DNA of 64,000 nucleotides from Empedobacter falsenii. Lineage in GTDB: Bacteria > Bacteroidota > Bacteroidia > Flavobacteriales > Weeksellaceae. Position 1 is the stretch's first letter. Each line of letters starts with the position of its first letter. The notes under the pieces were generated by a model that made no database searches, had not been told where the DNA came from, and saw only the letters and a list, made by a program, of their open reading frames with translations. Below, piece after piece: positions 8,609-17,966 of this stretch. The translations under genes were made by a program, and so were the position numbers. The stretch spans positions 1,403,876 through 1,467,875 of the forward strand of contig NZ_CP040908.1 of the NCBI RefSeq assembly GCF_013488205.1, read 5' to 3'.

Positions 8609-9335
8609 AAAAATCCTTAATCATTAATGATTAATTATGATTATCAATAAAAACACGAATTATATAGCTGAATTCATATCAGGTCAGTCAGAGTGACGTT
8701 TGCAAAACATAGTATACTAAGTCATATGAATAACAAATTTGATGCGTTCTGAAACAAGCCCAGAATGACAAAACCCGTTTCCAAAACTGAATTTGATTAT
8801 CAATAAAAAAACGTAAAACATTAAGCGTACAACATAGCACTTAATAAAAACCGGCATTAAATCTATGACGTTAAGAAAATAATTGATTGTAACGTATAAA
8901 AGGTTTTAGCCCGTAGGGTTTTTAAAATCTTTAGTGAAAAGAAATTATTTTTAGTCAAATAGATTTACAGCCAAGCGTTTTTTGTTTCGTTTTTTGCGCT
9001 CAAAAAATGAAAGGAAATTTCTCGATGCTTCGAAATAACAAAGAATACCTGTCATTCCGAAGAAGTGACAACGAATGAGGAATCTACTATCATAAGAATA
9101 ACGATAATGATTTTTTATCATTCAATAATTGGAAATACTAGGTTTCCAATAAATGAGTGGGGTAGACCTCCAAAATGTAATTAATTTTCGAATTATTTAG
9201 GTTTTCATTGAACAATGTCTCACCTTTTTTTAACCTCAAAAACAGTTACATTTTTACCTTCCAGATGAATGTATTTTTTAATTTCCTTTACGATAGAATG
9301 AATATATTTTCCATTTATTTTAAGATATTTGTAAT
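8609..9335. repeat. non-coding region with dispersed repeats
   Basis: No credible gene. 8851-8972 is a diverged copy of the ccggcatta...acagcc repeat found at 25991-26112, 30998-31118 and 32220-32337. Near 8738-8765 is a degenerate form (TTCTGAAACAAGCCCAGAATGACA) of the short TTCTTCGACAAGCTCAGAATG element. The rest is AT-rich filler. Confidence 0.6.
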
Positions 9336-9539
9336 ATGGATGGTAAAACAAGAGCAAATATAAAACCTGGTATGCTGGTTAATATTGTATTGAAAAAGGA
9401 TCAACGAACTGGCGAATTGACGGAGGGTATCGTGAAAGATTTATTGACTTCTGCGTCTTTTCATCATCATAGTATAAAAGTTCGTTTGATGGATGGACAA
9501 ATTGGACGTGTACAGGAAATTATTGAAGACGATTTTTAG
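9336..9539 (+). CDS. ywbE: YwbE family protein
   Basis: A 67-residue protein matching the YwbE family (DUF2196) over its whole length: RANIKPGMLVNIVLKKDQRT at the N-terminus, GELTEGIVKDLLT in the middle, and the SFHHHSIKVRLMDGQIGRVQ signature. The family is short (60-70 residues), widespread, and of unknown biochemical role; the fold prediction is SH3-like. Standalone gene. Confidence 0.93.
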   Translation: MDGKTRANIKPGMLVNIVLKKDQRTGELTEGIVKDLLTSASFHHHSIKVRLMDGQIGRVQEIIEDDF

Positions 9540-9655
9540 AACGAGTTTGATGTAAATGTTGCTTAACCTTAGTAACAAAACATTGTATCGAAGACTTAGA
9601 CCATAACTATACCATTTTAGAATGATAATTCTACTCTTGAGAGTGATTTTGAAGT

Positions 9656-9859
9656 GTGGAAATGATATTGAGTGTTCAGCTAAAGCAACTTGAAAAAGAT
9701 GGATTGGTCTCGAGAAAAGTTTACGGGAAGAAATCACCAATTAAAGTAGTTTATAACTTAACCAATTTTGGTAAATCTTTTATTCATGTTTTAGACACAA
9801 TTACTAATTGCGGAAATGAAATTGTGGAAGAAAGAGGAGAATTTATAGATGTAGTTTAA
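9656..9859 (+). pseudogene. HxlR-family regulator, 3' remnant
   Basis: The visible 67 codons correspond to the C-terminal half of HxlR winged-helix regulators: LSVQLKQLEKDGLVSRKVYG is the recognition helix and wing, VVYNLTNFGKSFIHVLD the following strand and helix. A complete HxlR protein is 100-120 residues and starts with helices 1-2, including the family's conserved Cys near the N-terminus. These are absent and the upstream bases contain stops in this frame plus a short dispersed repeat (tgtatcgaagactta, 9583-9597). Probably non-functional. Confidence 0.7.
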
Positions 9860-9882
9860 TAAAATCAGTTTTTACTTAAAAT

Positions 9883-9916
9883 AAAACCTCGTTTTAAACT
9901 TAATAAGCGAGGTTTT
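9883..9916. terminator. bidirectional hairpin terminator
   Basis: AAAACCTCG (9883-9891) pairs with CGAGGTTTT (9908-9916) around a 16-base loop, flanked by T- and A-rich runs. It separates the plus-strand HxlR remnant from the minus-strand restriction operon. The stem is the same AACCTCG/CGAGGTT sequence used in the cassette spacers. Confidence 0.65.
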
Positions 9917-9955
9917 CTGAATATTTTATTTACATTCGAAAGAACTTAATATATA

Positions 9956-11266
9956 CTAATTATCCTCATCTTGAGGTATTGGTTCGTCTTTCATGAAAGC
10001 TTCAAAAGCACCCACAGGAGCAAAATCTATATAAAATATCTTATAGTCATTCTTTTTTCTCCAGATTTTAACAGAGTCAGTACCTTTTTTTATCAACCAA
10101 TCTCTTGTTACTGGTTGTCTTTCTTTTAATCCTAATACATCAACAAGTAACCATTGACCTAACGCCGCTTGACCAAATCTTTTCCCATTTTCATCATATT
10201 CTGTATTACTACCAGATTGTAATCCTTTCATATTACTTTGTGTTACTAATGTAGGGATTTTTTTTCCGTTTGGTAATATTAAATGGAAGCGGACTTCTGG
10301 TTTATTATTTTTGTTACCCATATATTGTTCTTTATATGATTCAAATTCAAAAATATTATCAATAAAAAAACTTGGATATTTTTTATGAAACTCTCGAGGA
10401 ATAGGAATGTAAACCTCATTCAATGGACGTAGAGTATCACTTCCTTTATTTTTAGAAGAACCATTCCATGCATTTAAACCAGATTTTTCCTCTACTTCTT
10501 TAGATTTATATGAGTATAATGGAAGATAAGCTTCAACAATATCTGGTTCTATTTCTTCTTTAGTTGTACCTATTAAATCTAAGTATGCTTTAAGTAGAAA
10601 CTCAAATGGATCTTCAATTATTTTAACATCAAATTGGTTTAATAAAAATGTATCTTCTCTTGAAGAATCAAATTTTTGCCATATTTGAGAGTCTCCAAAA
10701 GTGAATTTATAATCTTTACATCCATCAGACCATGAAAATGCTGTTGATGTTAAATTAAAGTTTTGTAATCTGTTTATATCAATTAGAGGATAAGCACATT
10801 CATTGATAATGAATTTTCCTTCATCACGTGTTATATAATGATAGATATTTTTATCTTCAGATAATCCTAAACGCTCGTAGTCGCTTTTCATTCTTTCGTT
10901 CTTTATTTCCGAAATTTTGAGTGCTAGCGATTCTAAGCCTAATTCTCTACTTTGTTTTATTTCATCTTGATAACGTTTGAGTTGCATTACTTTTTGAAAA
11001 GAAGGTTTGCTACTCATCCATGTTTTTAAGCCTATACCAATTCTATCATTCCCAAAAACGGATAATACATCGTGAGGTGTATTTCCGATATCTACATTTT
11101 GACCATTAAAAATTTTAGCAAATACTGTTTCTTGAAATTTAGAATCAAGATATGGGATTAAATCACCTTGTTTTTGACGAAATAGGTTGGATAAGGCACC
11201 ATAGACTTGAAGAAATTGAATATAATCATTTCTTTGCTCTTTAGAATATTGCTCCCAAATACTCAT
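9956..11266 (-). CDS. type II restriction endonuclease, B3-like DNA-binding C-terminus
   Basis: Predicted restriction enzyme of the RM pair with the methyltransferase directly upstream (2-bp gap). The N-terminal half resembles PD-(D/E)XK endonucleases: ETVFAKIF, then TPHDVLSV, then GIGLKTW followed by FQKVMQLK, where D and K could be metal-site residues. The C-terminal half (about 275-425) resembles B3-like effector domains of the NgoFVII/BfiI type: GLNAWNGSSKNKG, RPLNEVYIPIPREFHKKYP, FHLILPNGKKIPTLVTQSNMK (scattered), and ALGQWLLVDVLGLKERQPVT with DSVKIWRKKNDYKIFYIDF. No HxK phospholipase-D motif is seen, so it is not a true BfiI-type nuclease. Recognition sequence not predictable here. Confidence 0.75.
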   Translation of the reverse strand: MSIWEQYSKEQRNDYIQFLQVYGALSNLFRQKQGDLIPYLDSKFQETVFAKIFNGQNVDIGNTPHDVLSVFGNDRIGIGLKTWMSSKPSFQKVMQLKRYQDEIKQSRELGLESLALKISEIKNERMKSDYERLGLSEDKNIYHYITRDEGKFIINECAYPLIDINRLQNFNLTSTAFSWSDGCKDYKFTFGDSQIWQKFDSSREDTFLLNQFDVKIIEDPFEFLLKAYLDLIGTTKEEIEPDIVEAYLPLYSYKSKEVEEKSGLNAWNGSSKNKGSDTLRPLNEVYIPIPREFHKKYPSFFIDNIFEFESYKEQYMGNKNNKPEVRFHLILPNGKKIPTLVTQSNMKGLQSGSNTEYDENGKRFGQAALGQWLLVDVLGLKERQPVTRDWLIKKGTDSVKIWRKKNDYKIFYIDFAPVGAFEAFMKDEPIPQDEDN

Positions 11267-11268
11267 AC

Positions 11269-12495
11269 TTATAAAACCTTAATAATTTCTTTACTAATTC
11301 TTTCAATTAAAGGAGTAGTGACAGAATTACCTGCCTGCATATATAATTTACTATTTGCAATAGGAGGTAAGATATATTTATCCATTGGATAACCTTGGAA
11401 AGCAAAGCACTCTTTTGGAGTCAGTTTTCTAATTCCGAAATCATCTTTTATTAATGGAACATTGTGTCCTCCAGCTCCCATGTTTGCAGTTAATGTAGGA
11501 CAAACATTACTTTTGTTTTCTCTTACATAAACTCTACGCCATTGGTAAACAGTATCTTTACTTGTCATTGTTTTTACAAGTTCAGGATAATATTGATGAG
11601 TTTCAGGATAATAGTATTTATCTTCTTTTTTATCTTTATCTAAAATATCATGAATTGTTTTTGTTAACTTTATTTCTTCAGGAAATTCAAAATTAGAATA
11701 ATTAGGTACTTGTTTAGGATCAAAAGCAATAACAAAAATTCTTTCACGATTTTGAGGTACATTTGCATGAGTCATTGTATTCAAAACCTTATGAAAAACT
11801 TTGTAACCTAATTTTTCTTCTAAAATTTCAAGGATTACTTTAAATGTTTTTCCTTTATCATGAGAAACTAAATTCTTTACATTTTCTAAAAAAACAACTT
11901 TGGGTTGATGTTTTTCAATAATTTGTTCTAAGTCAAAAAAGAGTGTTCCTCTTGTATCAGAAAATCCTTTTCTGAGTCCTGCAATTGAAAAAGCTTGACA
12001 AGGAAAACCAGCACATAAAATATCAAATTGTTTTGGGATATAATTTTTTACATTTTCCTTTGTTATATCTCCAAACGGTATTTCTCCAAAGTTTTCACGA
12101 TACGTTTTTTGAGCGTCTTTGTTCCATTCGCTTGTATAGACACATTTACCACCAACATTTTGCATTGCGATTCTGAATCCTCCAATTCCTGCAAAAAGAT
12201 CAATAAATTTGAACGTGTAATTCTTCGGAGTTGGAAATGGAACATTTTCTACTTCAAATAAAAGTTGTTGTAGAGCTTCTTCTTCTGCTACGGAAGTTTT
12301 ATTTTCTTTTTTATATTCTACATAATTTTTAAAAATTTTTATTGCTTCTTTTTTGTAATGCTTTGAAACACCGTTTTGTATATTATGAAGATAATGGGTT
12401 AATACAGCTTTTTCTTCTTCTAAAGGTTCAACAAGCTTTATCTGATAATTTTTACTATCAAATTCCTCTATGCTTATTTTCTCTTTTATCAACAT
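11269..12495 (-). CDS. DNA (cytosine-5) methyltransferase
   Basis: C5-cytosine methyltransferase protecting host DNA from the linked endonuclease. Motif I FIDLFAGIGGFR (98-108), motif IV GFPCQAFS with catalytic Cys166, motif VI FLENVKNL (203-210), motif VIII QNRERIF (248-254), target-recognition region ending in RVYVRENKSNVCPTLTAN, and motif X QAGNSVTTPL close to the C-terminus. The first 90 residues are a helical extension before motif I; some C5 methyltransferases (M.SsoII, M.EcoRII) use such an N-terminal part to repress their own promoter, so autoregulation is possible. First gene of the two-gene RM operon. Confidence 0.95.
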   Translation of the reverse strand: MLIKEKISIEEFDSKNYQIKLVEPLEEEKAVLTHYLHNIQNGVSKHYKKEAIKIFKNYVEYKKENKTSVAEEEALQQLLFEVENVPFPTPKNYTFKFIDLFAGIGGFRIAMQNVGGKCVYTSEWNKDAQKTYRENFGEIPFGDITKENVKNYIPKQFDILCAGFPCQAFSIAGLRKGFSDTRGTLFFDLEQIIEKHQPKVVFLENVKNLVSHDKGKTFKVILEILEEKLGYKVFHKVLNTMTHANVPQNRERIFVIAFDPKQVPNYSNFEFPEEIKLTKTIHDILDKDKKEDKYYYPETHQYYPELVKTMTSKDTVYQWRRVYVRENKSNVCPTLTANMGAGGHNVPLIKDDFGIRKLTPKECFAFQGYPMDKYILPPIANSKLYMQAGNSVTTPLIERISKEIIKVL

Positions 12496-12565
12496 TCTCT
12501 TTTCGCTTACTTATATTAATGACTGCAAGATACAAAAAAATTATGTGCATCTTTTTAATTGTTGT

Positions 12566-12581
12566 TTACCTAAATAGGTAA
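12566..12581. promoter_or_regulatory. palindrome upstream of RM operon, candidate operator
   Basis: TTACCTA-AA-TAGGTAA is a perfect inverted repeat with 7-bp arms, 71-86 bp upstream of the methyltransferase start. It sits in the only non-coding stretch between the helicase gene and the RM operon. Candidate binding site for the methyltransferase N-terminal extension or another repressor. Confidence 0.5.
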
Positions 12582-12645
12582 TAATTTTCAACAAAAATAA
12601 AAGTAAGAAAAGACATTGTATGTCGTTTTGTATGAAATAAAATTT

Positions 12646-15255
12646 TTATAGCATTTTTTCTATATGAAATCGGTCTAACTCATTTAATGTATTTAAGAAA
12701 AGATTAAAATTATCTTTGTTTTTGATCTGAATATTATCGTATTCATTCAAAATAATATTCTCTAACTGATCACCTTCACGAATAAGTCGAATAATATTTG
12801 GTGTAAAACCGAATTTTGCTAAATTTATTTCGTTTTGATCAGTTGTTCCATAAGTTGACAAGTCATAATCTTTCTGTTTTATAATATTGAAATCAAATAA
12901 TAATGAAATGAATTTGTTTAGTTTAAAACTTATAAAATCCTCTTCCATTTTTTGTTTTACGACTGCAATATTTACTAATCTTTCTTGATTGTTAATAATT
13001 TCAGTAAGATTAATATATACAGGTTTTCCTTTGTCATTTTTATAAAATGTTTTAGATTCTTTATCATAACTATACTCTCCATATGAACTAGTTACATATA
13101 AATAACTATCTTCATTTACTTTGCTCTTAACTAAATCTTTATAATAATTAATTGCATTGTTTACCCTTGAACTGAAAGGTTTATGTAAATCATTGTATAT
13201 ATAATTTCTATAATAGTTTCGTGCTATGGCATTGTTAAGTCTTGTAAATTCTAAATCATTTATGTTTTCTACAAAATCTTTTATAAAATAAAGATATATT
13301 AATTGGATAATTTTATTGTTTTCCAATGAGCCATTTTTTTCTGATTCATATTTTTGGATTGGTGTTGTAAGTATTCGTTTAGTTTCTTTAATATATTCAT
13401 CATTTTTAAGTCTTGATTTAAATACCTTAACTAATTGATCAATATTATGAAACATATTAATTATATCATTTTGAAGAAATTTTTGTAAAATATATTCGTC
13501 AGTTTCATAATCATTAATTTTTTTGGTCAAAATTTTTTCATGAACTTTTAGAGTTCCAATACGCTCCGTTGCTATTTCTCTATCTTTTTTAGGAACATTT
13601 GTTAATTTAAAATTTTCCAATAATGGATTTTCTATTTTATCAGAGGGTGTATAAGTCCTTAATTTTTGAATCTTAGTAATATGTTTACTTTTTGATTCAT
13701 CTTTTCTAGTTCTATTTTTAAAAACGGCTGTATCTACAAAATAAATTTTAGGACAAAGTTTTTCTAAATCACTTTGTTTATTGAATACAGAATCTAATCT
13801 ATTTACTCTTCCTATTAGATTAACTAGTTCTTTTTCACTTAAATTATGAGTACTTAGTAAAAACATTCTATCAATAGGCATATTAATGCCTTCTAACACA
13901 ACGCTGTTTGCAACTAGATATCTAAATTTATTTAAAGTTCTAAAGTTATATTCCAGATATTCTTTAATAAAGTCGGGGATTTTTGCATGTAGATAAATGA
14001 TTCCTTTTTCAATTGATTTTACAATTTTATAATCACTATGAATTTCATTTCTAATTAATGATGCAATTTTTTGTATTTCTAAATCATTTATTTTCTCAAA
14101 TTGCTCTTCTAATTTTGATGCAACCAGTTCAACGTTTCTAGGTGATATCTCAAATATAAAATTTTTATTTCCTTCTTCGTTTTTCAATAATGAATAAAAG
14201 TTTTCATATTTTATATCTATTTCATGAAAAGTATTTAAGAACCTATTATAAATTGATGTTGTTTTGTTTATTTCAAAATAATCGTAAAGCTCTGGCTCTT
14301 TTATATTAAATTTTATTCGATTATCTTTGATTTTAGAGGTATTATCAATGGCTAAGTTCTTAGTATCATTTACAAGTGGTGATAAGTAAAGTAATTTTAT
14401 ATATTTGTTCTTGTTTTTATTTAGTTTAATTAATCGTGCTAAAAGTATACTTCTTATGCTTTCTGGCTTCGTTCCAAAAAAACTATCTTTATTAAAAAGA
14501 TTATGAGCTTCATCAATGATTAAAATATCATATACAATATCATGTCTATTCATTAGTCTCAGTGCTCTCTCTTGTGTAAATACTGCTATAAACCCTTTAT
14601 CGTTATTTCTATACATTTCATCATGTGAAATAATATGTTGATTTTTAATAGAATTTTTTAATAATTGATAAGTTTGTTGTAATAATGATTTAGTTGGTAC
14701 TATAACTGCTATTTTCATAGCTTTTTGAGATAAATTTAATTGCTGCTGTATATAATCAATAATTAATGAACTTTTACCGAAAGAGGTAGGTGCAATAAAT
14801 GCATTTTCTGTATTATCGGTATTTAAAATATTTGTAATATTCTTATTTTGTTCATATGTCTCAATATACTTCCCTTTTTTATTTGAAAAATTGGTTTTAA
14901 TATTTGCAATTCCAAAATAATCTATAATGCTAAAATCTTGATTAAATAAAGGATCATTTTCTATTATAAAATTTACAATAGGATAAAAGCCGAAATTTAT
15001 TGAAAATTCATAGAGTGGTCTGAAATCTAAGTATTGTATACTATATTTTAGAATGATTGCATAAGACAAATCAACAAAGCTTGTTTTTCTATTATCTTTT
15101 TTAAATTCTTCAAAAAGTACAATAGCTATAGTTAAAACGTATATTTTTTCTTTTTTATTTAATTCCTTTTTTAAAAGTAGTTTACTAAATACTTTTTCGA
15201 AATGTTTACCCCTTTTTAATAAATCTGTATAAAATCTTTTTTCAGTGCTATTCAC
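12646..15255 (-). CDS. SF2 DEAD/DEAH helicase, HamB-like
   Basis: An 869-residue superfamily 2 helicase. Motif I FIAPTSFGKSS (153-163, Lys161), Ia VIVPTKSLLQQ, II IIDEAHNLF (DEAH 248-251), a C-terminal RecA lobe with LVANSVVLEGINMP (motif V-like) and NLIGRVNRL (motif VI). The last 250 residues are helical with no extra nuclease domain. It starts 1 bp after the HamA-like gene stops, so the two are co-translated. Hachiman pairs the HamA nuclease (DUF1837) with the HamB helicase in this order, which is the basis for the call; AbpAB is the alternative. Highly AT-rich, like a transferred gene. Confidence 0.8.
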   Translation of the reverse strand: MNSTEKRFYTDLLKRGKHFEKVFSKLLLKKELNKKEKIYVLTIAIVLFEEFKKDNRKTSFVDLSYAIILKYSIQYLDFRPLYEFSINFGFYPIVNFIIENDPLFNQDFSIIDYFGIANIKTNFSNKKGKYIETYEQNKNITNILNTDNTENAFIAPTSFGKSSLIIDYIQQQLNLSQKAMKIAVIVPTKSLLQQTYQLLKNSIKNQHIISHDEMYRNNDKGFIAVFTQERALRLMNRHDIVYDILIIDEAHNLFNKDSFFGTKPESIRSILLARLIKLNKNKNKYIKLLYLSPLVNDTKNLAIDNTSKIKDNRIKFNIKEPELYDYFEINKTTSIYNRFLNTFHEIDIKYENFYSLLKNEEGNKNFIFEISPRNVELVASKLEEQFEKINDLEIQKIASLIRNEIHSDYKIVKSIEKGIIYLHAKIPDFIKEYLEYNFRTLNKFRYLVANSVVLEGINMPIDRMFLLSTHNLSEKELVNLIGRVNRLDSVFNKQSDLEKLCPKIYFVDTAVFKNRTRKDESKSKHITKIQKLRTYTPSDKIENPLLENFKLTNVPKKDREIATERIGTLKVHEKILTKKINDYETDEYILQKFLQNDIINMFHNIDQLVKVFKSRLKNDEYIKETKRILTTPIQKYESEKNGSLENNKIIQLIYLYFIKDFVENINDLEFTRLNNAIARNYYRNYIYNDLHKPFSSRVNNAINYYKDLVKSKVNEDSYLYVTSSYGEYSYDKESKTFYKNDKGKPVYINLTEIINNQERLVNIAVVKQKMEEDFISFKLNKFISLLFDFNIIKQKDYDLSTYGTTDQNEINLAKFGFTPNIIRLIREGDQLENIILNEYDNIQIKNKDNFNLFLNTLNELDRFHIEKML

Positions 15256-15256
15256 G

Positions 15257-16060
15257 CTATTTTTTTAGATATTTTTTAAATAATTCCACACTTTCATTTA
15301 AACTTTTCTTACTAAATAAAATCACATTTAATGATTTATATTCATTCTTCAATAATAATAGATAATCAGTATCTATTGTATCCAGATCTTTAACTTCAAG
15401 ATTTTTCCAATCAGTTAAACAATTATCAAAAAACAATGTTGCAGCAGGAATTACATTGAAATTTTCTTTTTTAAAACTTTCAACTTTTTCATTTTCAAGA
15501 TCATCTGCATACGAAATTATTTTATTTATAAGAGATTCGTTATCTGATGCTAATTGGACATGAGATAATGCATTATTCCAAACATTTTCATTTTTTCCTG
15601 TAGTAGATTTTTCAAGCCCTTTTAAAGCTAATTTTATCTTATCATTAAAAAATTGCTTTTTAGATTCTTTAGTAATTCTATCTCCTGATTTACTTTCAAA
15701 TACATAATGCTTGTTGTTTTTTGAATAAAGTCCATCAAGCCCTTTCTTGAATGATTCCTCTTCTAAATTTATAAATAAAAACTCCTGTTTGTACCCTTTG
15801 GTAGTTAGATAAAGTATCATTAACAATTCAGATACTATTCCTTTTTTAAAATTACCTCCTTTATTTATTAATTTTAGCACTTTTTTCTTTACAGCACTTA
15901 AATCTCTTGGCGTTTTTCCATAGCAAATTTTTATAATTTCCTGATCTAAAACATTGAAAAAGTCATCATCTAATTTTTCTAAACTTAAAACATGCAAAGT
16001 TTCTGTACCCCAGTTGTTACCATATTTACTAATAATATAATCTGAAATTTTTTTGCTCAT
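15257..16060 (-). CDS. HamA-like (DUF1837-type) nuclease
   Basis: A 267-residue protein with a PD-(D/E)XK-type pattern: Glu78 in GIVSELLMILY, Asp109 in KKGLDGLYS, and Glu122-x-Lys124 in YVFESKSGD, followed by a long helix (IKLALKGLEKS). This arrangement (SELL ... G(L/A)DG ... ESKxx) is like HamA, the Hachiman effector nuclease that is unleashed when HamB meets damaged or foreign DNA. Identity to HamA proper could not be measured; a divergent homologue or AbpA is possible. Placed 1 bp upstream of the helicase and 33 bp downstream of the PDDEXK_5-like gene. Confidence 0.65.
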   Translation of the reverse strand: MSKKISDYIISKYGNNWGTETLHVLSLEKLDDDFFNVLDQEIIKICYGKTPRDLSAVKKKVLKLINKGGNFKKGIVSELLMILYLTTKGYKQEFLFINLEEESFKKGLDGLYSKNNKHYVFESKSGDRITKESKKQFFNDKIKLALKGLEKSTTGKNENVWNNALSHVQLASDNESLINKIISYADDLENEKVESFKKENFNVIPAATLFFDNCLTDWKNLEVKDLDTIDTDYLLLLKNEYKSLNVILFSKKSLNESVELFKKYLKK

Positions 16061-16093
16061 TGTCTAAATTCTTATAATAGTTTTTAGAAATTA

Positions 16094-16990
16094 CTAATCT
16101 CTAAGATTACTTACTGTCAACCCAATTACAGACCAATTTTCTTTATATTCTTCAAGCAACGATATTGCAACCGAATTATCTAATCCTTCTACGATGTTCA
16201 TAGGAATGAGATAACAAGTGCCAACTTGCCTGTCAACAGCTACATAAATGTCGCAATCAGTAGATGTTATTCGACGACCTCTATTACGTTCATGTCTATG
16301 ATCAATTCCCTGACCACCACGATCTCGATCTTTAAAACTTATAGAATTTCCACTAGAAATTCCTTTTACCTGTATACGTAAAATAAAGTTATCATAATCG
16401 ATTACTGCATCATATCTGCTTGATCTTACATCCACATTGGAACAATTGAACCCTGCTAAGATAGCTCTGCTTAAAAATAAAAATTGAGCACTATCACCTG
16501 CGTTAGCAGTCATTATACCTTTATTAATATTAGTACTATTATGCAAAAACCCGCTTGTGAAAATAAAATCAAACTGTTTATCTAAAAACTTTTTAATTCC
16601 AGTTCTCAAGTAGTTGAATTTTGAAGGATTAGGAACATTATTTTCAAAAAACACCAATGTATGTTGAGTATATCTTGTTCTTTGTATATCAGTTTTAATA
16701 CTTTTTAATACTTCAATATCGTAAAATTTTTGAAGATCACTTTTTCTTATTAAGTGAGTATTCGCGATATTAACTATACGTGCTTTAATATAATTTTCAG
16801 CTTCAAATTCTTCAAGAAGTGTTTGAACGAATTCATTATCTTGTAATCGTTCAATGAAAAATTGAGATAAGGATGTTTTTAAGTTTTCAAATGAATGAAA
16901 TTCATCTAAAAGTTGTTGTGTAATTATATAATTGGAACCATTTATGGAATGAATTTCATTTCTAATTAAATTTTGTATTGCAGGTGTCAT
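16094..16990 (-). CDS. PDDEXK_5-like nuclease, first gene of helicase operon
   Basis: A 298-residue protein. The second half reads as a PD-(D/E)XK fold of the type found in group I intron-associated endonucleases (PDDEXK_5): GDSAQFLFLSRAILAGF (165-181; the usual Glu is Gln169), YDAVIDYDN (Asp194), RIQVKG with Gln207-x-Lys209, and CDIYVAVDRQVGTCYLIPM. The first 130 residues are helical and unfamiliar; it may be a recognition or dimerisation domain. It is 33 bp upstream of the HamA-like gene, same strand, and only this gene has a spacer and promoter in front of it, so all three genes likely form one transcript. Confidence 0.7.
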   Translation of the reverse strand: MTPAIQNLIRNEIHSINGSNYIITQQLLDEFHSFENLKTSLSQFFIERLQDNEFVQTLLEEFEAENYIKARIVNIANTHLIRKSDLQKFYDIEVLKSIKTDIQRTRYTQHTLVFFENNVPNPSKFNYLRTGIKKFLDKQFDFIFTSGFLHNSTNINKGIMTANAGDSAQFLFLSRAILAGFNCSNVDVRSSRYDAVIDYDNFILRIQVKGISSGNSISFKDRDRGGQGIDHRHERNRGRRITSTDCDIYVAVDRQVGTCYLIPMNIVEGLDNSVAISLLEEYKENWSVIGLTVSNLRD

Positions 16991-17276
16991 AAGTATTTTT
17001 GTGTTTCTTTGGTTTTATTTATTTTTCAATTGTGGAGTATTTATTTCTGTTAACATATTATTTTACGAAGTAAAATATAGTCAAGTTTTATAAGAAAACT
17101 ATATTTACATTTCATAATATTATTCCAAACATATAACAACCATCTCACAATAATTTACGGTTTCACGTAAAAACAAAAACCTCGCTTAAAAACATTTAGC
17201 GAGGTTTTATATTTTATTGTTTTTTTTGTTCAATAACTTTGCAATACATCATTAGCTATGCTAGCAAAACGAAAGC
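16991..17276 (-). repeat. cassette-type spacer C
   Basis: Homologous spacer with, on the minus strand, an AAACCTCGCT/AGCGAGGTTT terminator hairpin (about 17177-17208), a TATGTTTG promoter box (17126-17133), the ACTTCGTAAAA element and a GTTAACA core near 17041-17047. It serves as the promoter of the three-gene helicase operon and the terminator of the HEPN-like gene. Confidence 0.6.
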
Positions 17277-17966
17277 TTAGTTATTATGAATAAAATTGTA
17301 TCTAAATTCTAACCATTCAAAGTGGTCTTTCTTAAATTTACGTGAGAATAATTCTTTTTTAGTAATTTCCTCTAAATTCATTTCTATTTCTTTTGTAAAC
17401 TCTTTGAGTATTTCAATGATATCAACCTCTTCAGAATTATCTTTTCCAACAATTAATATATTTCCACCCCATTTACTTAAAGTTGATTGGGATAACTTGT
17501 AGAAATCAATTTCATTTGAATTTGGGATATTGTAATTTGTTGTATGAGAAGCTAATTTATTTCTAATTTCAATTAGTTTAAGACTTTTAAATTTCTCTTT
17601 TTTTATCTTTTGATTTGAAACATTAAAAAGCCTATTTAAATCTAAAATTGCACCAAGTTGTAAATATGAAGCATTTAAAACACCATAAAGTCTTAAGTAC
17701 ATTTCTCCTAAATCTTCTTCTTTTTTATATAAACCATTTTTATAAACGTTTTCAATAGCATATTGAGAATCTTCGATTAAATCTATACAAGCTCTTAATA
17801 AATCTGGATCAGTTATTTTTTCGAATTTTAGTTTTTTCGTTAGTTCCTTTCTATATTGTTCTTCTTCATAAATATTTTTTACAGGAGTATATCTTAAAAT
17901 TCCTAATAATATTTGAGCATAAATTTCTATCCTAGAATGTAATGATAAATATTCTTCATCTGTCAT
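17277..17966 (-). CDS. all-helical protein with HEPN-like RX5H motif
   Basis: A 229-residue, predominantly helical, soluble protein. EIRNKLASHT contains R-x5-H within a helix, the spacing (Rx4-6H) of the HEPN RNase active site; it is preceded by several amphipathic helices (SLHSRIEIYAQILLGIL, YLRLYGVLNASYLQLGAIL) as in HEPN/MAE-like proteins. The context, a solitary unit between defence genes, fits a toxin-like or Abi-type RNase. The motif alone is short and the call is tentative. Confidence 0.55.
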   Translation of the reverse strand: MTDEEYLSLHSRIEIYAQILLGILRYTPVKNIYEEEQYRKELTKKLKFEKITDPDLLRACIDLIEDSQYAIENVYKNGLYKKEEDLGEMYLRLYGVLNASYLQLGAILDLNRLFNVSNQKIKKEKFKSLKLIEIRNKLASHTTNYNIPNSNEIDFYKLSQSTLSKWGGNILIVGKDNSEEVDIIEILKEFTKEIEMNLEEITKKELFSRKFKKDHFEWLEFRYNFIHNN

